DNA from: CAZAQK01 sp050249355
GTDB taxonomy: Bacteria; Pseudomonadota; Alphaproteobacteria; Rickettsiales; SXRF01
Length of the DNA stretch: 5,243 nt
Direction of reading: 5' to 3'
Assembly (NCBI GenBank): GCA_050249355.1
Contig: JBFWQQ010000118.1
Span: 1 to 5,243 of the forward strand
This document shows positions 1 through 5,243 of this stretch, in pieces. How positions within the stretch are numbered: the stretch's first letter is position 1; the number at the start of each line of letters is the position of its first letter. A program made the position numbers and the translations under genes. The notes below the pieces were generated by a model, which searched no databases, was not told the origin of the DNA, and saw only the letters and a program-made list of their open reading frames with translations.

Positions 1-2
1 AT

Positions 3-230
3 GCACTGCTAATCAGGCCTTTATTACCACCTTTTTTTAAAGACAAGACAGTTGAATCCGTCAAATATATGACTTCACAGCACTTGTCAGAAATAATGTC
101 TGCTGCGTTCGCGGTATTCTGGGAAGAGCGAAATGCTGCCCGCGCGCAGTTGGGATTATTGCCCATGAGTTATAACTACACTACAGAGCGTTATTCAGGC
201 GGGGGGGATACACCAGGGCGAGCAGGTTAG
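3..230 (+). CDS. C-terminal end of an unrecognised protein (5' end outside window)
   Basis: Frame 3 of the plus strand is open from the left edge to a TAG at 228-230 and gives 75 residues. I did not recognise the family. The segment starts with a hydrophobic, proline-rich stretch (LLIRPLLPPFFKDK). It continues into a likely amphipathic helix (about residues 25-50, containing EIMSAAFAVFWEERNAARAQ) and ends in a polar, glycine-rich tail (YSGGGDTPGRAG). The mix of charged and aromatic residues looks like real protein, and no competing gene covers this stretch. It has no start codon near the edge, so only a fragment is visible. It converges on yejB with 32 bp between the stops. A run of seven G at 201-207 lies just before the stop; a one-base length error there would change the last residues. 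That it is coding is fairly likely; its function is unknown. Confidence 0.6.
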   Translation, partial: ALLIRPLLPPFFKDKTVESVKYMTSQHLSEIMSAAFAVFWEERNAARAQLGLLPMSYNYTTERYSGGGDTPGRAG

Positions 231-262
231 CTATCGTGCGCTAGCGTTAATCACTCTAGCTT
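231..262. other. short gap between convergent genes, no clear terminator
   Basis: These 32 bp separate the plus-strand stop (228-230) from the yejB stop (263-265). The stretch holds an 8-bp palindrome, CGCTAGCG (239-246). A 5-bp stem, GCTAG (240-244) with CTAGC (256-260), is also possible. Neither is followed by a T-run on either strand, so I do not call an intrinsic terminator. Termination may be Rho-dependent, or the transcripts may overlap. Confidence 0.4.
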
Positions 263-1363
263 CTACACCCCACGCCGCTCGAAGTCGATACGCGGATCGA
301 CCAGCACATACATGACATCGCCGATGAGGTTGAATATCAGGCCAATGAGGGTGAAGATGAACAGCGAGCCGAATATCACCGGGTAATCGCGGTTGATGAT
401 GGCCTCATAACCCAGAAGGCCTAAGCCATTGAGCGAGAATATTATTTCTATCAGTAGCGCCGAAGTGAACAGGATGCGCAAGAGCGCCGAAGGAAACCCG
501 GCAATAATGATGAGCATGGCGTTGCGGAATACATGGCCGTACAGCACGCGCTTTTCGGAAAGCCCCTTGGCGCGGGCGGTGAGTACGTATTGTTTATTGA
601 TCTCATCTAAAAAGCAGTTCTTGGTGAGCATGGTGAGTGAGGCAAACCCGCCGATGACCATGGCAACTACTGGCAATGTGATATGCCAGAAATAATCCAG
701 TATCTTGCCGCCGGTGCTGAGCTGGTCAAAGTTTTCCGATGTCAGGCCGCGCAGAGGGAACCAGCTTAAGTAGTTGCCACCGGCGAAGATCATAATGAGC
801 ATGATGGCGAACAGGAAGCTGGGAATGGCATAGCCGATGATGATGGCCCAACTGGTGGCGATATCGAATGCGCTGCCGTCGCGCACCGCCTTGCGTATGC
901 CCAGCGGAATGGAGATGAGATAGACCAGCAGCGTCGTCCACAGCCCCAGTGAGATGGTGACGGGCAGGGTGGCGGCAATCAGGTCTACCACCTTGCGGTC
1001 GCTGTAAAAGCTTTTGTCAAAATCAAAGCGCAGGTAATTGCCCAGCATATCGAAAAAACGCTCAGCGGGCGGTTTATCGAAGCCATACATTTTCTCGATC
1101 TCTTTGATGAGGTCCGGGTCTAAGCCGCGCCCGCCGCGATAGAGGTTCTGCTGATTGTTATTGAAGCGTCCGGCCACGTCTGAGCTGCCGGAGCCGGATA
1201 TACGGCTGGTGGCATCCGAGCTGGAGGTGACATCGGTCAGGCGGTGAATCATCTGTTCCACCGGGCCGCCGGGGGCTGCCTGCACAATCATGAAATTGAG
1301 CAATATCACCCCAAACAAGGTGGGGATGATAAGCAGCAGGCGGCGGATGATGTATGCGGTCAT
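263..1363 (-). CDS. yejB: YejB, peptide ABC transporter inner-membrane permease
   Basis: YejB is one of two membrane subunits of the Yej oligopeptide ABC importer. In other bacteria this importer takes up peptides, including microcin C in E. coli. From ATG 1363 the protein has 366 residues, close to E. coli YejB. It opens with the typical MTAYIIRRLLLIIPTLFG segment (first membrane helix, about 8-28) and APGGPV. A long periplasmic loop with a Ser/Gly/Asn-rich stretch (about 45-72) leads into YRGGRGLDP. Further helices lie near 132-155, 168-192, 224-247, 283-305 and 329-350. The cytoplasmic EAA loop that contacts the ATPase is at about 253-282 (TARAKGLSEKRVLYGHVFRNA region, conserved Gly267). 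The ending LVDPRIDFERRGV is characteristic. An in-frame ATG at 1417 would add 18 residues (MINRLSVHLSSNHLSSCS) encoded by repetitive DNA; homology favours 1363, although no Shine-Dalgarno precedes it. The gene follows yejA; yejE is not downstream. Confidence 0.95.
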   Translation of the reverse strand: MTAYIIRRLLLIIPTLFGVILLNFMIVQAAPGGPVEQMIHRLTDVTSSSDATSRISGSGSSDVAGRFNNNQQNLYRGGRGLDPDLIKEIEKMYGFDKPPAERFFDMLGNYLRFDFDKSFYSDRKVVDLIAATLPVTISLGLWTTLLVYLISIPLGIRKAVRDGSAFDIATSWAIIIGYAIPSFLFAIMLIMIFAGGNYLSWFPLRGLTSENFDQLSTGGKILDYFWHITLPVVAMVIGGFASLTMLTKNCFLDEINKQYVLTARAKGLSEKRVLYGHVFRNAMLIIIAGFPSALLRILFTSALLIEIIFSLNGLGLLGYEAIINRDYPVIFGSLFIFTLIGLIFNLIGDVMYVLVDPRIDFERRGV

Positions 1364-1370
1364 GGAGCAG

Positions 1371-1400
1371 GATGATAGATGATTAGATGACAGATGAACA
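1371..1400. repeat. two 15-bp degenerate tandem repeats in the yejA-yejB gap
   Basis: On the plus strand, GATGATAGATGATTA (1371-1385) is followed directly by GATGACAGATGAACA (1386-1400), with 12 of 15 positions identical. Each unit is itself two GATGA-type subunits of 7 and 8 bp. A separate 10-bp direct repeat, TTTATCATTC, occurs at 1410-1419 and 1432-1441, the second copy running into the yejA 3' end. The function is unknown. The repeats fill the sequence just upstream of the yejB start and displace any obvious ribosome binding site. Confidence 0.65.
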
Positions 1401-1415
1401 GATAATCTGTTTATC
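1393..1415. promoter_or_regulatory. intercistronic hairpin between yejA and yejB
   Basis: AACAGAT (1397-1403) and ATCTGTT (1405-1411) form a perfect 7-bp inverted repeat around one central A. After one mismatched pair (1396/1412) the arms continue with GAT (1393-1395) and ATC (1413-1415). No T-run follows in the yejB direction, so a full terminator is unlikely. It lies downstream of the binding-protein gene and upstream of the permease gene. Such hairpins in other ABC operons protect the upstream mRNA and give more binding protein than permease; that role here is an inference. The tight central loop means the RNA hairpin would have to open one or more inner pairs. Confidence 0.4.
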
Positions 1416-1435
1416 ATTCATCCATTTATCTTTTA

Positions 1436-3295
1436 TCATTCTTTCTTCATCCACCAGCTATGCAGGGCCAGCGCGTAGGGCGGGGAGGTATCGGGAATCC
1501 CGAACTTATCCCAGTAGGCAATACGGAAACTACCCGAATGCCAGTGCGGTATCAGGTAATGCTCCCACAGCATAACCCGGTCGAGCGCCTTGCCTGCCAC
1601 GATGAGATGGTCGAGGTCTTTGGCTGCCAGTAGCTCTTTGATCGCCGCATCCACGGCGGGATTACGCACCCGGCCAATATTGTTGCTACCCTCGATGTCG
1701 GCCTGAGACGAATGCCACAGCGCATATTGCTCGTTGCCGGGATAGAACACGCCGCGGTTGACCCAGATGCTGATAATATCAAAGTCGCCGGTTTCAAGGC
1801 GCTTCTGGTATTGCGCATTATCGACGTAACGGATGGATGAGGTAATGCCGAGGCGCTCGAGGTTGCTGCGCATCGGGCCCGCCACCCGTTCCATGGTCGG
1901 CTGGTGCAGCAGGAATTCAACATGCAGCTTCTGCCCATCCTTCTCACGTTTCCCATCTTTTACCAGCCAGCCTGCCTCATTCAGCAGCTTTTGCGCCTTG
2001 AGCAAATTCTGGCGGGCATTGCCGCTGCCATCGGTGGTAGGAACCTGATAAATGTCGGTGAACAGGGCCGTCGGTAAGCAGTAGCTGTCATTCTGAGGCG
2101 AAGCCGAAAAATCTTTAGATCCTTCGCTACGCTCAGGATGACAAGAAAAAGGCCCTAATAGTGCGGTTTCCTTTTCGCCAATATGGTCGGTGGCGGCAAA
2201 TTCCGTATTAGCAAAGTAGCTGGTGTTACGTTTATAAGCGCCATAGAAAATGGATTTATTCAGCCATTCGTAATCCAGTGTCAGGCCTATGGCTTCACGC
2301 ACACGCCGGTCAGAGAATTGTGGCTTGCCGGAATTGAACATAAAGCCCTGCATGCCCTGTGGTTGCTTGTCTGGTAGTTCGATCTTGATGAAGCGGCCGT
2401 CGCGCAGGGCAGGGGAGTCATAAGCGGTAGCCCAGTTGCGTGCCACATATTCGCGGCGGAAATCGTAAGCCCCGGCTTTGAATGCCTCCAATGACACGTT
2501 CTCATCGCGATACATGTCGTAGCGGATGGCATCGAAATTATTCATGCCGTTATTCACCGCCAGGTCTTTACCCCAGTAATCCGGGTTGCGCGTATAGGTG
2601 ATGAAACGGCCCTGCTCCAGCGAATCAACCAGATAGGGGGCGGAAGTGACCGGCGGCTTGAGGGAAGTTTCTTCAAAATTATGTTCGGTATAATACGCTT
2701 TGGAAACAATCGGCATTTGCGCGGCGATAAGTGGTAATTCACGGTTATCGGGATCGGCAAAGGTGAACTTCACGCTGCGCGGGCCGGTCTGTTCGGCCTT
2801 GGCAACCGGCGCAAACACAATGCGATACGAAGGATCAGCCTTGGTTTTCATTGTGTCGAGCGAAAAGATCACATCGTCTACGGTTACCGGCGTGCCGTCC
2901 GACCATTTGGCTTCCTTGCGCAGCACGAACTCCGCCCAGCTGCGATCTTCCGCCAGTGTGATACTTTCAGCCAGCAGGCCGTAGAAAGATTGCGGTTCAT
3001 CGAGCGAGGGTGTCATCAGCGATTCAAAGGTCGGCAGCAGGGTAGGGGCTTTTACACCTTTGAGGGTAAGCGGATTTAACGTATCGAATGTGCCGCTGTC
3101 GGCCAGTTTTATAATGCCGCCTTTGGGCGCATCCGGGTTGGCGTAATCAAAATGGGTGAACCCTTCAGGGTATTTACATTCACCATACAGGGCGATGCAG
3201 TGCTGTGGCGCGGCGAGTGCAGTGTGGAGCGTGGTGAGTGAGGCGAGTAAGAAAAAACACGCGCTACGACGCATCACACGCCACACATCACGCAT
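1436..3295 (-). CDS. yejA: YejA-type periplasmic peptide-binding protein with an in-frame palindrome insert
   Basis: This is an extracellular solute-binding protein of family 5 (SBP_bac_5), the YejA/YepA type. It captures oligopeptides in the periplasm for the YejBEF importer; some alphaproteobacterial relatives serve in murein-peptide recovery. It has 619 residues, slightly longer than E. coli YejA. Residues 1-29 are a signal peptide (Arg-rich start, FFLLASLTTLHTALAA) with no lipobox. Family landmarks follow: FDYANPDAPKGG (49-60), a central MQGFMFNSGKPQFSDRRVREAI block (about 315-336), TDGSGNARQNL, and the C-terminal IPHWHSGSFRIAYWDKFG region. Residues 384-406 are foreign to the family and come from the palindrome at 2086-2143. 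Without them LLGPF would join LPTALFTD much as in relatives. The start at 3295 overlaps the SPFH stop as TAATG, suggesting translational coupling, with a weak GGGA 9 nt upstream. Met8 (3274) is an alternative start that also leaves a good signal peptide. Confidence 0.93.
   Translation of the reverse strand: MRDVWRVMRRSACFFLLASLTTLHTALAAPQHCIALYGECKYPEGFTHFDYANPDAPKGGIIKLADSGTFDTLNPLTLKGVKAPTLLPTFESLMTPSLDEPQSFYGLLAESITLAEDRSWAEFVLRKEAKWSDGTPVTVDDVIFSLDTMKTKADPSYRIVFAPVAKAEQTGPRSVKFTFADPDNRELPLIAAQMPIVSKAYYTEHNFEETSLKPPVTSAPYLVDSLEQGRFITYTRNPDYWGKDLAVNNGMNNFDAIRYDMYRDENVSLEAFKAGAYDFRREYVARNWATAYDSPALRDGRFIKIELPDKQPQGMQGFMFNSGKPQFSDRRVREAIGLTLDYEWLNKSIFYGAYKRNTSYFANTEFAATDHIGEKETALLGPFSCHPERSEGSKDFSASPQNDSYCLPTALFTDIYQVPTTDGSGNARQNLLKAQKLLNEAGWLVKDGKREKDGQKLHVEFLLHQPTMERVAGPMRSNLERLGITSSIRYVDNAQYQKRLETGDFDIISIWVNRGVFYPGNEQYALWHSSQADIEGSNNIGRVRNPAVDAAIKELLAAKDLDHLIVAGKALDRVMLWEHYLIPHWHSGSFRIAYWDKFGIPDTSPPYALALHSWWMKKE
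2086..2143 (-). repeat. 58-bp palindromic element inserted in frame in yejA
   Basis: The element begins TGTCAT and ends ATGACA. One arm is 2117-2143 (TGTCATCCTGAGCG... to GGATCT on the minus strand) and the other is 2086-2114 (TGTCATTCTGAGGCG... to AAATCT on the plus strand). They match apart from a few substitutions and two single-base gaps around a 2-nt centre (2115-2116). In the yejA frame it encodes CHPERSEGSKDFSASPQND plus the first base of the next codon, with no stop. From memory, TGTCATCCTGAGCG...GAAGGATCT repeats, and CHPERSEGS-like peptides made from them, recur in many unrelated bacterial genomes. In-frame insertion into genes is the known habit of Rickettsia palindromic elements, though this is not one of the RPE sequences I can name. 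It encodes no transposase, so it must be mobilised in trans or be a relic. A target-site duplication could not be established. Confidence 0.85.
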
Positions 3296-4248
3296 TACGA
3301 TTTATCCCACGGGCTGGGCTTTGCCCCTGCGGCATTACCACGCTCACGGATCGTATCGAACACTGCCAGTGCCTGCGCGGTCATCGAGCCGGCGTCTCCT
3401 GCATTGGCAGGCAGTAATATGGTGGTGCTGCTTTTGGCCAGTTTACCGAATGCATCAACATACTGCTCTGCTATCTTCAGGGATACGGCTTCGTTGCCGC
3501 CAGCCTGGGTGATGGAACGCGCCACCATCTCAATACCCTTGGCGGTCGCCTCAGCGACAGCAAGGATGGCTTCTGCTTCACCTTTTGCCCGGTTCACCTG
3601 ATCGATCATGGCGGCTTCCGATTCCAGCACCACTTGCTGTTTCTTACCCTCGGCCACGTTGATGTCAGACTGGCGCTCGCCTTCCGATTCAAGTATCACT
3701 GCGCGCTTTTGGCGGTCGGCGGCCACCTGCAGTTCCATCGCTTTAAGTACGGAATTTGGCGGAATGATGTTCTTGATCTCGTAGCGCATACACTGGATGC
3801 CCCAGCTCTGCGCCGCCTGATTGATGGCGGTCACGATGTTGGCGTTGAGGGTTTCGCGTTCCTCGAAGGTTTTATCCAGTGTCAGTTTGCCGATCTCCGA
3901 GCGCATGGTGGTCTGTGCCAGCAGCTGCACGGCATAGATCGGGTCGGCGACGCCGTACGATGCCGCGATTGGGTCGATCACGCGTACATATAACACACCA
4001 TCAAGATTTAATGTCACGTTGTCGCTGGTGATACCGGCCTGCTCCGCCACGTCCACCGCCATTTCCTTCAGGGAATGTTTATAGGCAACACGCTGGTAGA
4101 ACGGGATCAGGAAGTTCAGGCCCGGTTCCAGTTTGCGGTCAAATTTGCCGAGTGTTTCGACTATCCATGCCTGCTGCTGCGGCACGGCCTTGACGCCCAT
4201 GATGACCGCAATGATGATAATGGCTGCAAGTGCGAGTAGCGACTCCAT
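3295..4248 (-). CDS. qmcA: SPFH/stomatin-like membrane protein, paraslipin (QmcA) type
   Basis: This is a membrane scaffold protein of the SPFH (stomatin/prohibitin/flotillin/HflK-C) superfamily. Family members oligomerise in the inner membrane, organise microdomains and can modulate membrane proteases; no client is known here. It has 317 residues. One N-terminal membrane helix (about 3-19) leads into the SPFH domain (about 20-170), with VPQQQAWIVETLGKFDRKLEPGLNFLIPF, RVAYKHSLKE, the LDKTFEERETLN block and RYEIKNIIPP. An Ala/Glu-rich coiled coil follows (about 172-240, including KRAVILESEGERQSDINVAE). The tail ends in ISLKIAEQY-like sequence (here VSLKIAEQYVDAFGKLAKS) and a low-complexity C-terminus. 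These blocks match paraslipin/SLP-2 and E. coli QmcA rather than HflK/C or flotillin. A strong ribosome site, TAGGAG (4255-4260), supports the start. It lies 32 bp after nfeD, the usual partner gene, and its stop overlaps the yejA start by one base. Confidence 0.93.
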   Translation of the reverse strand: MESLLALAAIIIIAVIMGVKAVPQQQAWIVETLGKFDRKLEPGLNFLIPFYQRVAYKHSLKEMAVDVAEQAGITSDNVTLNLDGVLYVRVIDPIAASYGVADPIYAVQLLAQTTMRSEIGKLTLDKTFEERETLNANIVTAINQAAQSWGIQCMRYEIKNIIPPNSVLKAMELQVAADRQKRAVILESEGERQSDINVAEGKKQQVVLESEAAMIDQVNRAKGEAEAILAVAEATAKGIEMVARSITQAGGNEAVSLKIAEQYVDAFGKLAKSSTTILLPANAGDAGSMTAQALAVFDTIRERGNAAGAKPSPWDKS

Positions 4249-4254
4249 AAACTT

Positions 4255-4260
4255 CTCCTA
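4255..4260 (-). promoter_or_regulatory. Shine-Dalgarno of the SPFH gene
   Basis: TAGGAG on the minus strand lies 6 nt before the ATG at 4248-4246. It is the clearest ribosome binding site in the window and fixes the start of the SPFH gene. It falls in the 32-bp gap after nfeD, which leaves little room for a separate promoter. Confidence 0.75.
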
Positions 4261-4280
4261 TCTGTCGTATTGATTAAAGA

Positions 4281-4727
4281 TTAATTGGCACGCACGATAA
4301 GGGTGGTGCCCTCTACATCCACGATCGTTACGTTTGCGCCGGGGCGTAATTCCAGTGCGGCGGTATCTCCGGCCAGCTTGGCGGTCATGATGGTGCCCGA
4401 CCAGACCACTTCACCGCCATCCGGGCCCAAGCCCTTTTTACCGACCTTTGCTTTATCGCCCACGATATTGTTGAATTTCTTTTCCTGGTGGTGGAGCTTG
4501 AAGCGCTGGAGGGGCTTCCACAACACTGCCGCCCAGACGCCCGTCAGAAGGAAGAAAGCAACGAATTGCATCAGCGTATCGGCATCAGCAACAAATCCCA
4601 GCGAGATCAGTATGCCAGTTAGCAGCGCGCCCAGGCCAACAAATAAAAATCCTGCACCGGGCAGGCCGAGCGCTTCCAGCGCCATGAACAACACACCGAT
4701 AGCCAGCCACCCATACATCGCAGTCAT
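4281..4727 (-). CDS. NfeD-like membrane protein (short YbbJ type)
   Basis: This is a partner protein of SPFH scaffolds. Short NfeD proteins sit in the inner membrane and carry a small OB-fold domain thought to bind or stabilise the neighbouring stomatin-like protein. It has 148 residues, typical of the short YbbJ-like class without the N-terminal ClpP-like protease domain of long NfeD. Membrane segments lie at about 5-20, 24-46 (Gly/Leu-rich, LPGAGFLFVGLGALLTGILISLGF region) and 52-72. A basic linker (KPLQRFKLHHQEKKFNN) follows. The C-terminal OB domain (about 88-147) shows G-EVVWSGTI, LRPGANVTIVDVEG and TLIVRAN. The start at 4727 has AGGAAGAGG about 6 nt upstream; Met4 (4718) is a less likely alternative. 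It lies between the cytochrome c gene and the SPFH gene, 31 and 32 bp away. The nfeD-SPFH pairing is among the most conserved gene neighbourhoods for both families and supports both calls. Confidence 0.9.
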   Translation of the reverse strand: MTAMYGWLAIGVLFMALEALGLPGAGFLFVGLGALLTGILISLGFVADADTLMQFVAFFLLTGVWAAVLWKPLQRFKLHHQEKKFNNIVGDKAKVGKKGLGPDGGEVVWSGTIMTAKLAGDTAALELRPGANVTIVDVEGTTLIVRAN

Positions 4728-4733
4728 AATTTG

Positions 4734-4742
4734 CCTCTTCCT
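4734..4742 (-). promoter_or_regulatory. Shine-Dalgarno of nfeD
   Basis: AGGAAGAGG on the minus strand ends 6 nt before the ATG at 4727-4725. It supports this start over the in-frame ATG at 4718. The cytochrome gene stops at 4759, so the site sits in a 31-bp gap, as expected for genes on one transcript. Confidence 0.65.
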
Positions 4743-4758
4743 TTTTGGCCGTAGCCGG

Positions 4759-5243
4759 TTATTTCAAGGTCTTCAGGTAGGCTATCAGGTTCGCACGTTC
4801 TTCTGGTTTTTTCATCCCGGCGAACGACATTTTATTACCCGGCGCGTACTTGCGCGGGTTTTCCAGGAATTCCGACAGGGCCTGTTCGCCCCATGTTTTT
4901 GCGCTCATGGCTTTTAATGCATCCGAATAGGCATAGCCCGATGCGCTGGCAATATTGCGGCCTACCAGTGCCCACTGGTTAGGGCCGACGCCATGTTTGC
5001 CGCCTTTTTCAAATGTATGGCAGGCGGTGCATTTCTTAATCAGCTTTTCGCCTGCTGCCACATCGGCATTGGCCATGAACGTGGTGATATCGACCGGCGG
5101 TGTATCGGCGGCGGCCTGGGCGTCGCCGGTATTGGCTTCTTCGGCTCCGGCTATAGTGTAGCCGCGCTTCATCTCATGTTCGCCGTGTGAGCCGACGCTA
5201 CCGGTATAAAGTCCTTCGCTCATGAAGCCCGATACCATTGCGA
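4759..5243 (-). CDS. cycM: membrane-anchored class I cytochrome c, CycM-like (N-terminus cut off)
   Basis: This is a small mono-haem cytochrome c, an electron carrier on the periplasmic face of the inner membrane. In alphaproteobacteria CycM-type proteins pass electrons from the bc1 complex to cytochrome oxidase. The haem site is CTACH (residues 70-74 counted from the Met at 5238). It is followed by the usual KHGVGPN segment, GYAYSDALKA, and the Met ligand in NKMSFAGM (Met137), then LIAYLKTLK at the end. A flexible Ala/Thr/Pro/Asp-rich linker (about 30-55) joins the domain to HEMKRGYTIAG, a region CycM proteins place just after their membrane anchor. The frame stays open past the Met at 5238 to the edge (GCA codon before it). 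A soluble start there would leave no signal or anchor, so the real start and the transmembrane helix most likely lie a few dozen codons beyond the window. nfeD follows after 31 bp. The family is certain; the CycM subtype is probable. Confidence 0.88.
   Translation of the reverse strand, partial: AMVSGFMSEGLYTGSVGSHGEHEMKRGYTIAGAEEANTGDAQAAADTPPVDITTFMANADVAAGEKLIKKCTACHTFEKGGKHGVGPNQWALVGRNIASASGYAYSDALKAMSAKTWGEQALSEFLENPRKYAPGNKMSFAGMKKPEERANLIAYLKTLK

Noticed and set aside
239..260. Palindromes CGCTAGCG and GCTAG...CTAGC as a bidirectional terminator
   Set aside because: The stems are only 4-5 bp and no T-run follows on either strand.
1364..1417. Longer yejB start at 1417
   Set aside because: The extra 18 residues come from repetitive DNA and precede the standard YejB N-terminus MTAYIIRRLL; there is no better ribosome site there.
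3205..3295. YejA as a lipoprotein
   Set aside because: The signal peptide ends in TALAAPQHC without an L-x-x-C lipobox directly after the hydrophobic core; a signal peptidase I site at ALA/AA fits better.
3265..3297. GTGATGCGT-like repetition at the yejA start
   Set aside because: Short GCGTGATG/GTGTGATG words recur, but copies are too few and too uneven to call a repeat, and the region encodes a plausible signal-peptide start.
3156..3993. Plus-strand frames (3156-3512, 3634-3993) opposite the SPFH gene and the yejA start
   Set aside because: They are shadows of conserved minus-strand genes, have no ribosome sites and show no recognisable motif.
4285..4917. Plus-strand open frame of 210 codons opposite nfeD and the cytochrome gene
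   Set aside because: It runs antisense to two clear genes, crosses their gap and has Arg/Ser/Pro-rich composition typical of a mirrored coding frame. No domain is recognisable.
5236..5238. Met codon at 5238 as the true start of the cytochrome c
   Set aside because: The frame stays open to the edge, and starting here would leave the haem protein without an export signal or anchor. Family logic puts the start outside the window.

Overview
The window looks like a chromosomal segment of an alphaproteobacterium with mid-range GC. The evidence is a CycM-type membrane-anchored cytochrome c, an NfeD/paraslipin pair and YejA/YejB proteins that read along their whole length like proteobacterial Yej proteins. 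The assignment rests on recalled family features, so the class is likely but the order and genus cannot be named. A short palindromic element inserted in frame in yejA recalls the gene-invading palindromes of Rickettsiales, but that alone does not place the organism there.

Layout. Five genes lie on the minus strand, read from right to left: a cytochrome c (N-terminus cut by the right edge), nfeD, a qmcA/paraslipin-type SPFH gene, yejA and yejB. The gaps are 31 and 32 bp, then a 1-bp stop/start overlap, then about 72 bp. The set is probably one transcript, or two closely linked ones. At the left edge, positions 3-230 on the plus strand carry the C-terminal 75 codons of an unrecognised gene. 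It converges on yejB with only 32 bp between the stops. No stretch over 300 bp lacks a gene, and no rRNA, tRNA, CRISPR or insertion sequence is visible.

How the genes work together. The cytochrome is a periplasm-facing electron carrier. NfeD and the SPFH protein form a well-known membrane-microdomain pair. YejA (periplasmic binding protein) and YejB (permease) are two of the four parts of a Yej-type oligopeptide ABC importer. The second permease (yejE) and the ATPase (yejF) are not next to yejB, because a convergent gene sits there, so they must be elsewhere or missing.

Most notable points: (1) a 58-bp imperfect palindrome inside yejA that stays in frame and adds about 20 residues to a periplasmic protein; (2) the only four cysteines of mature YejA fall into two close pairs, one of which brackets that insert; (3) the yejA-yejB junction is built from degenerate GATGA-type repeats with a compact hairpin. 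I see no defence system, biosynthetic cluster or other clearly new multi-gene system.
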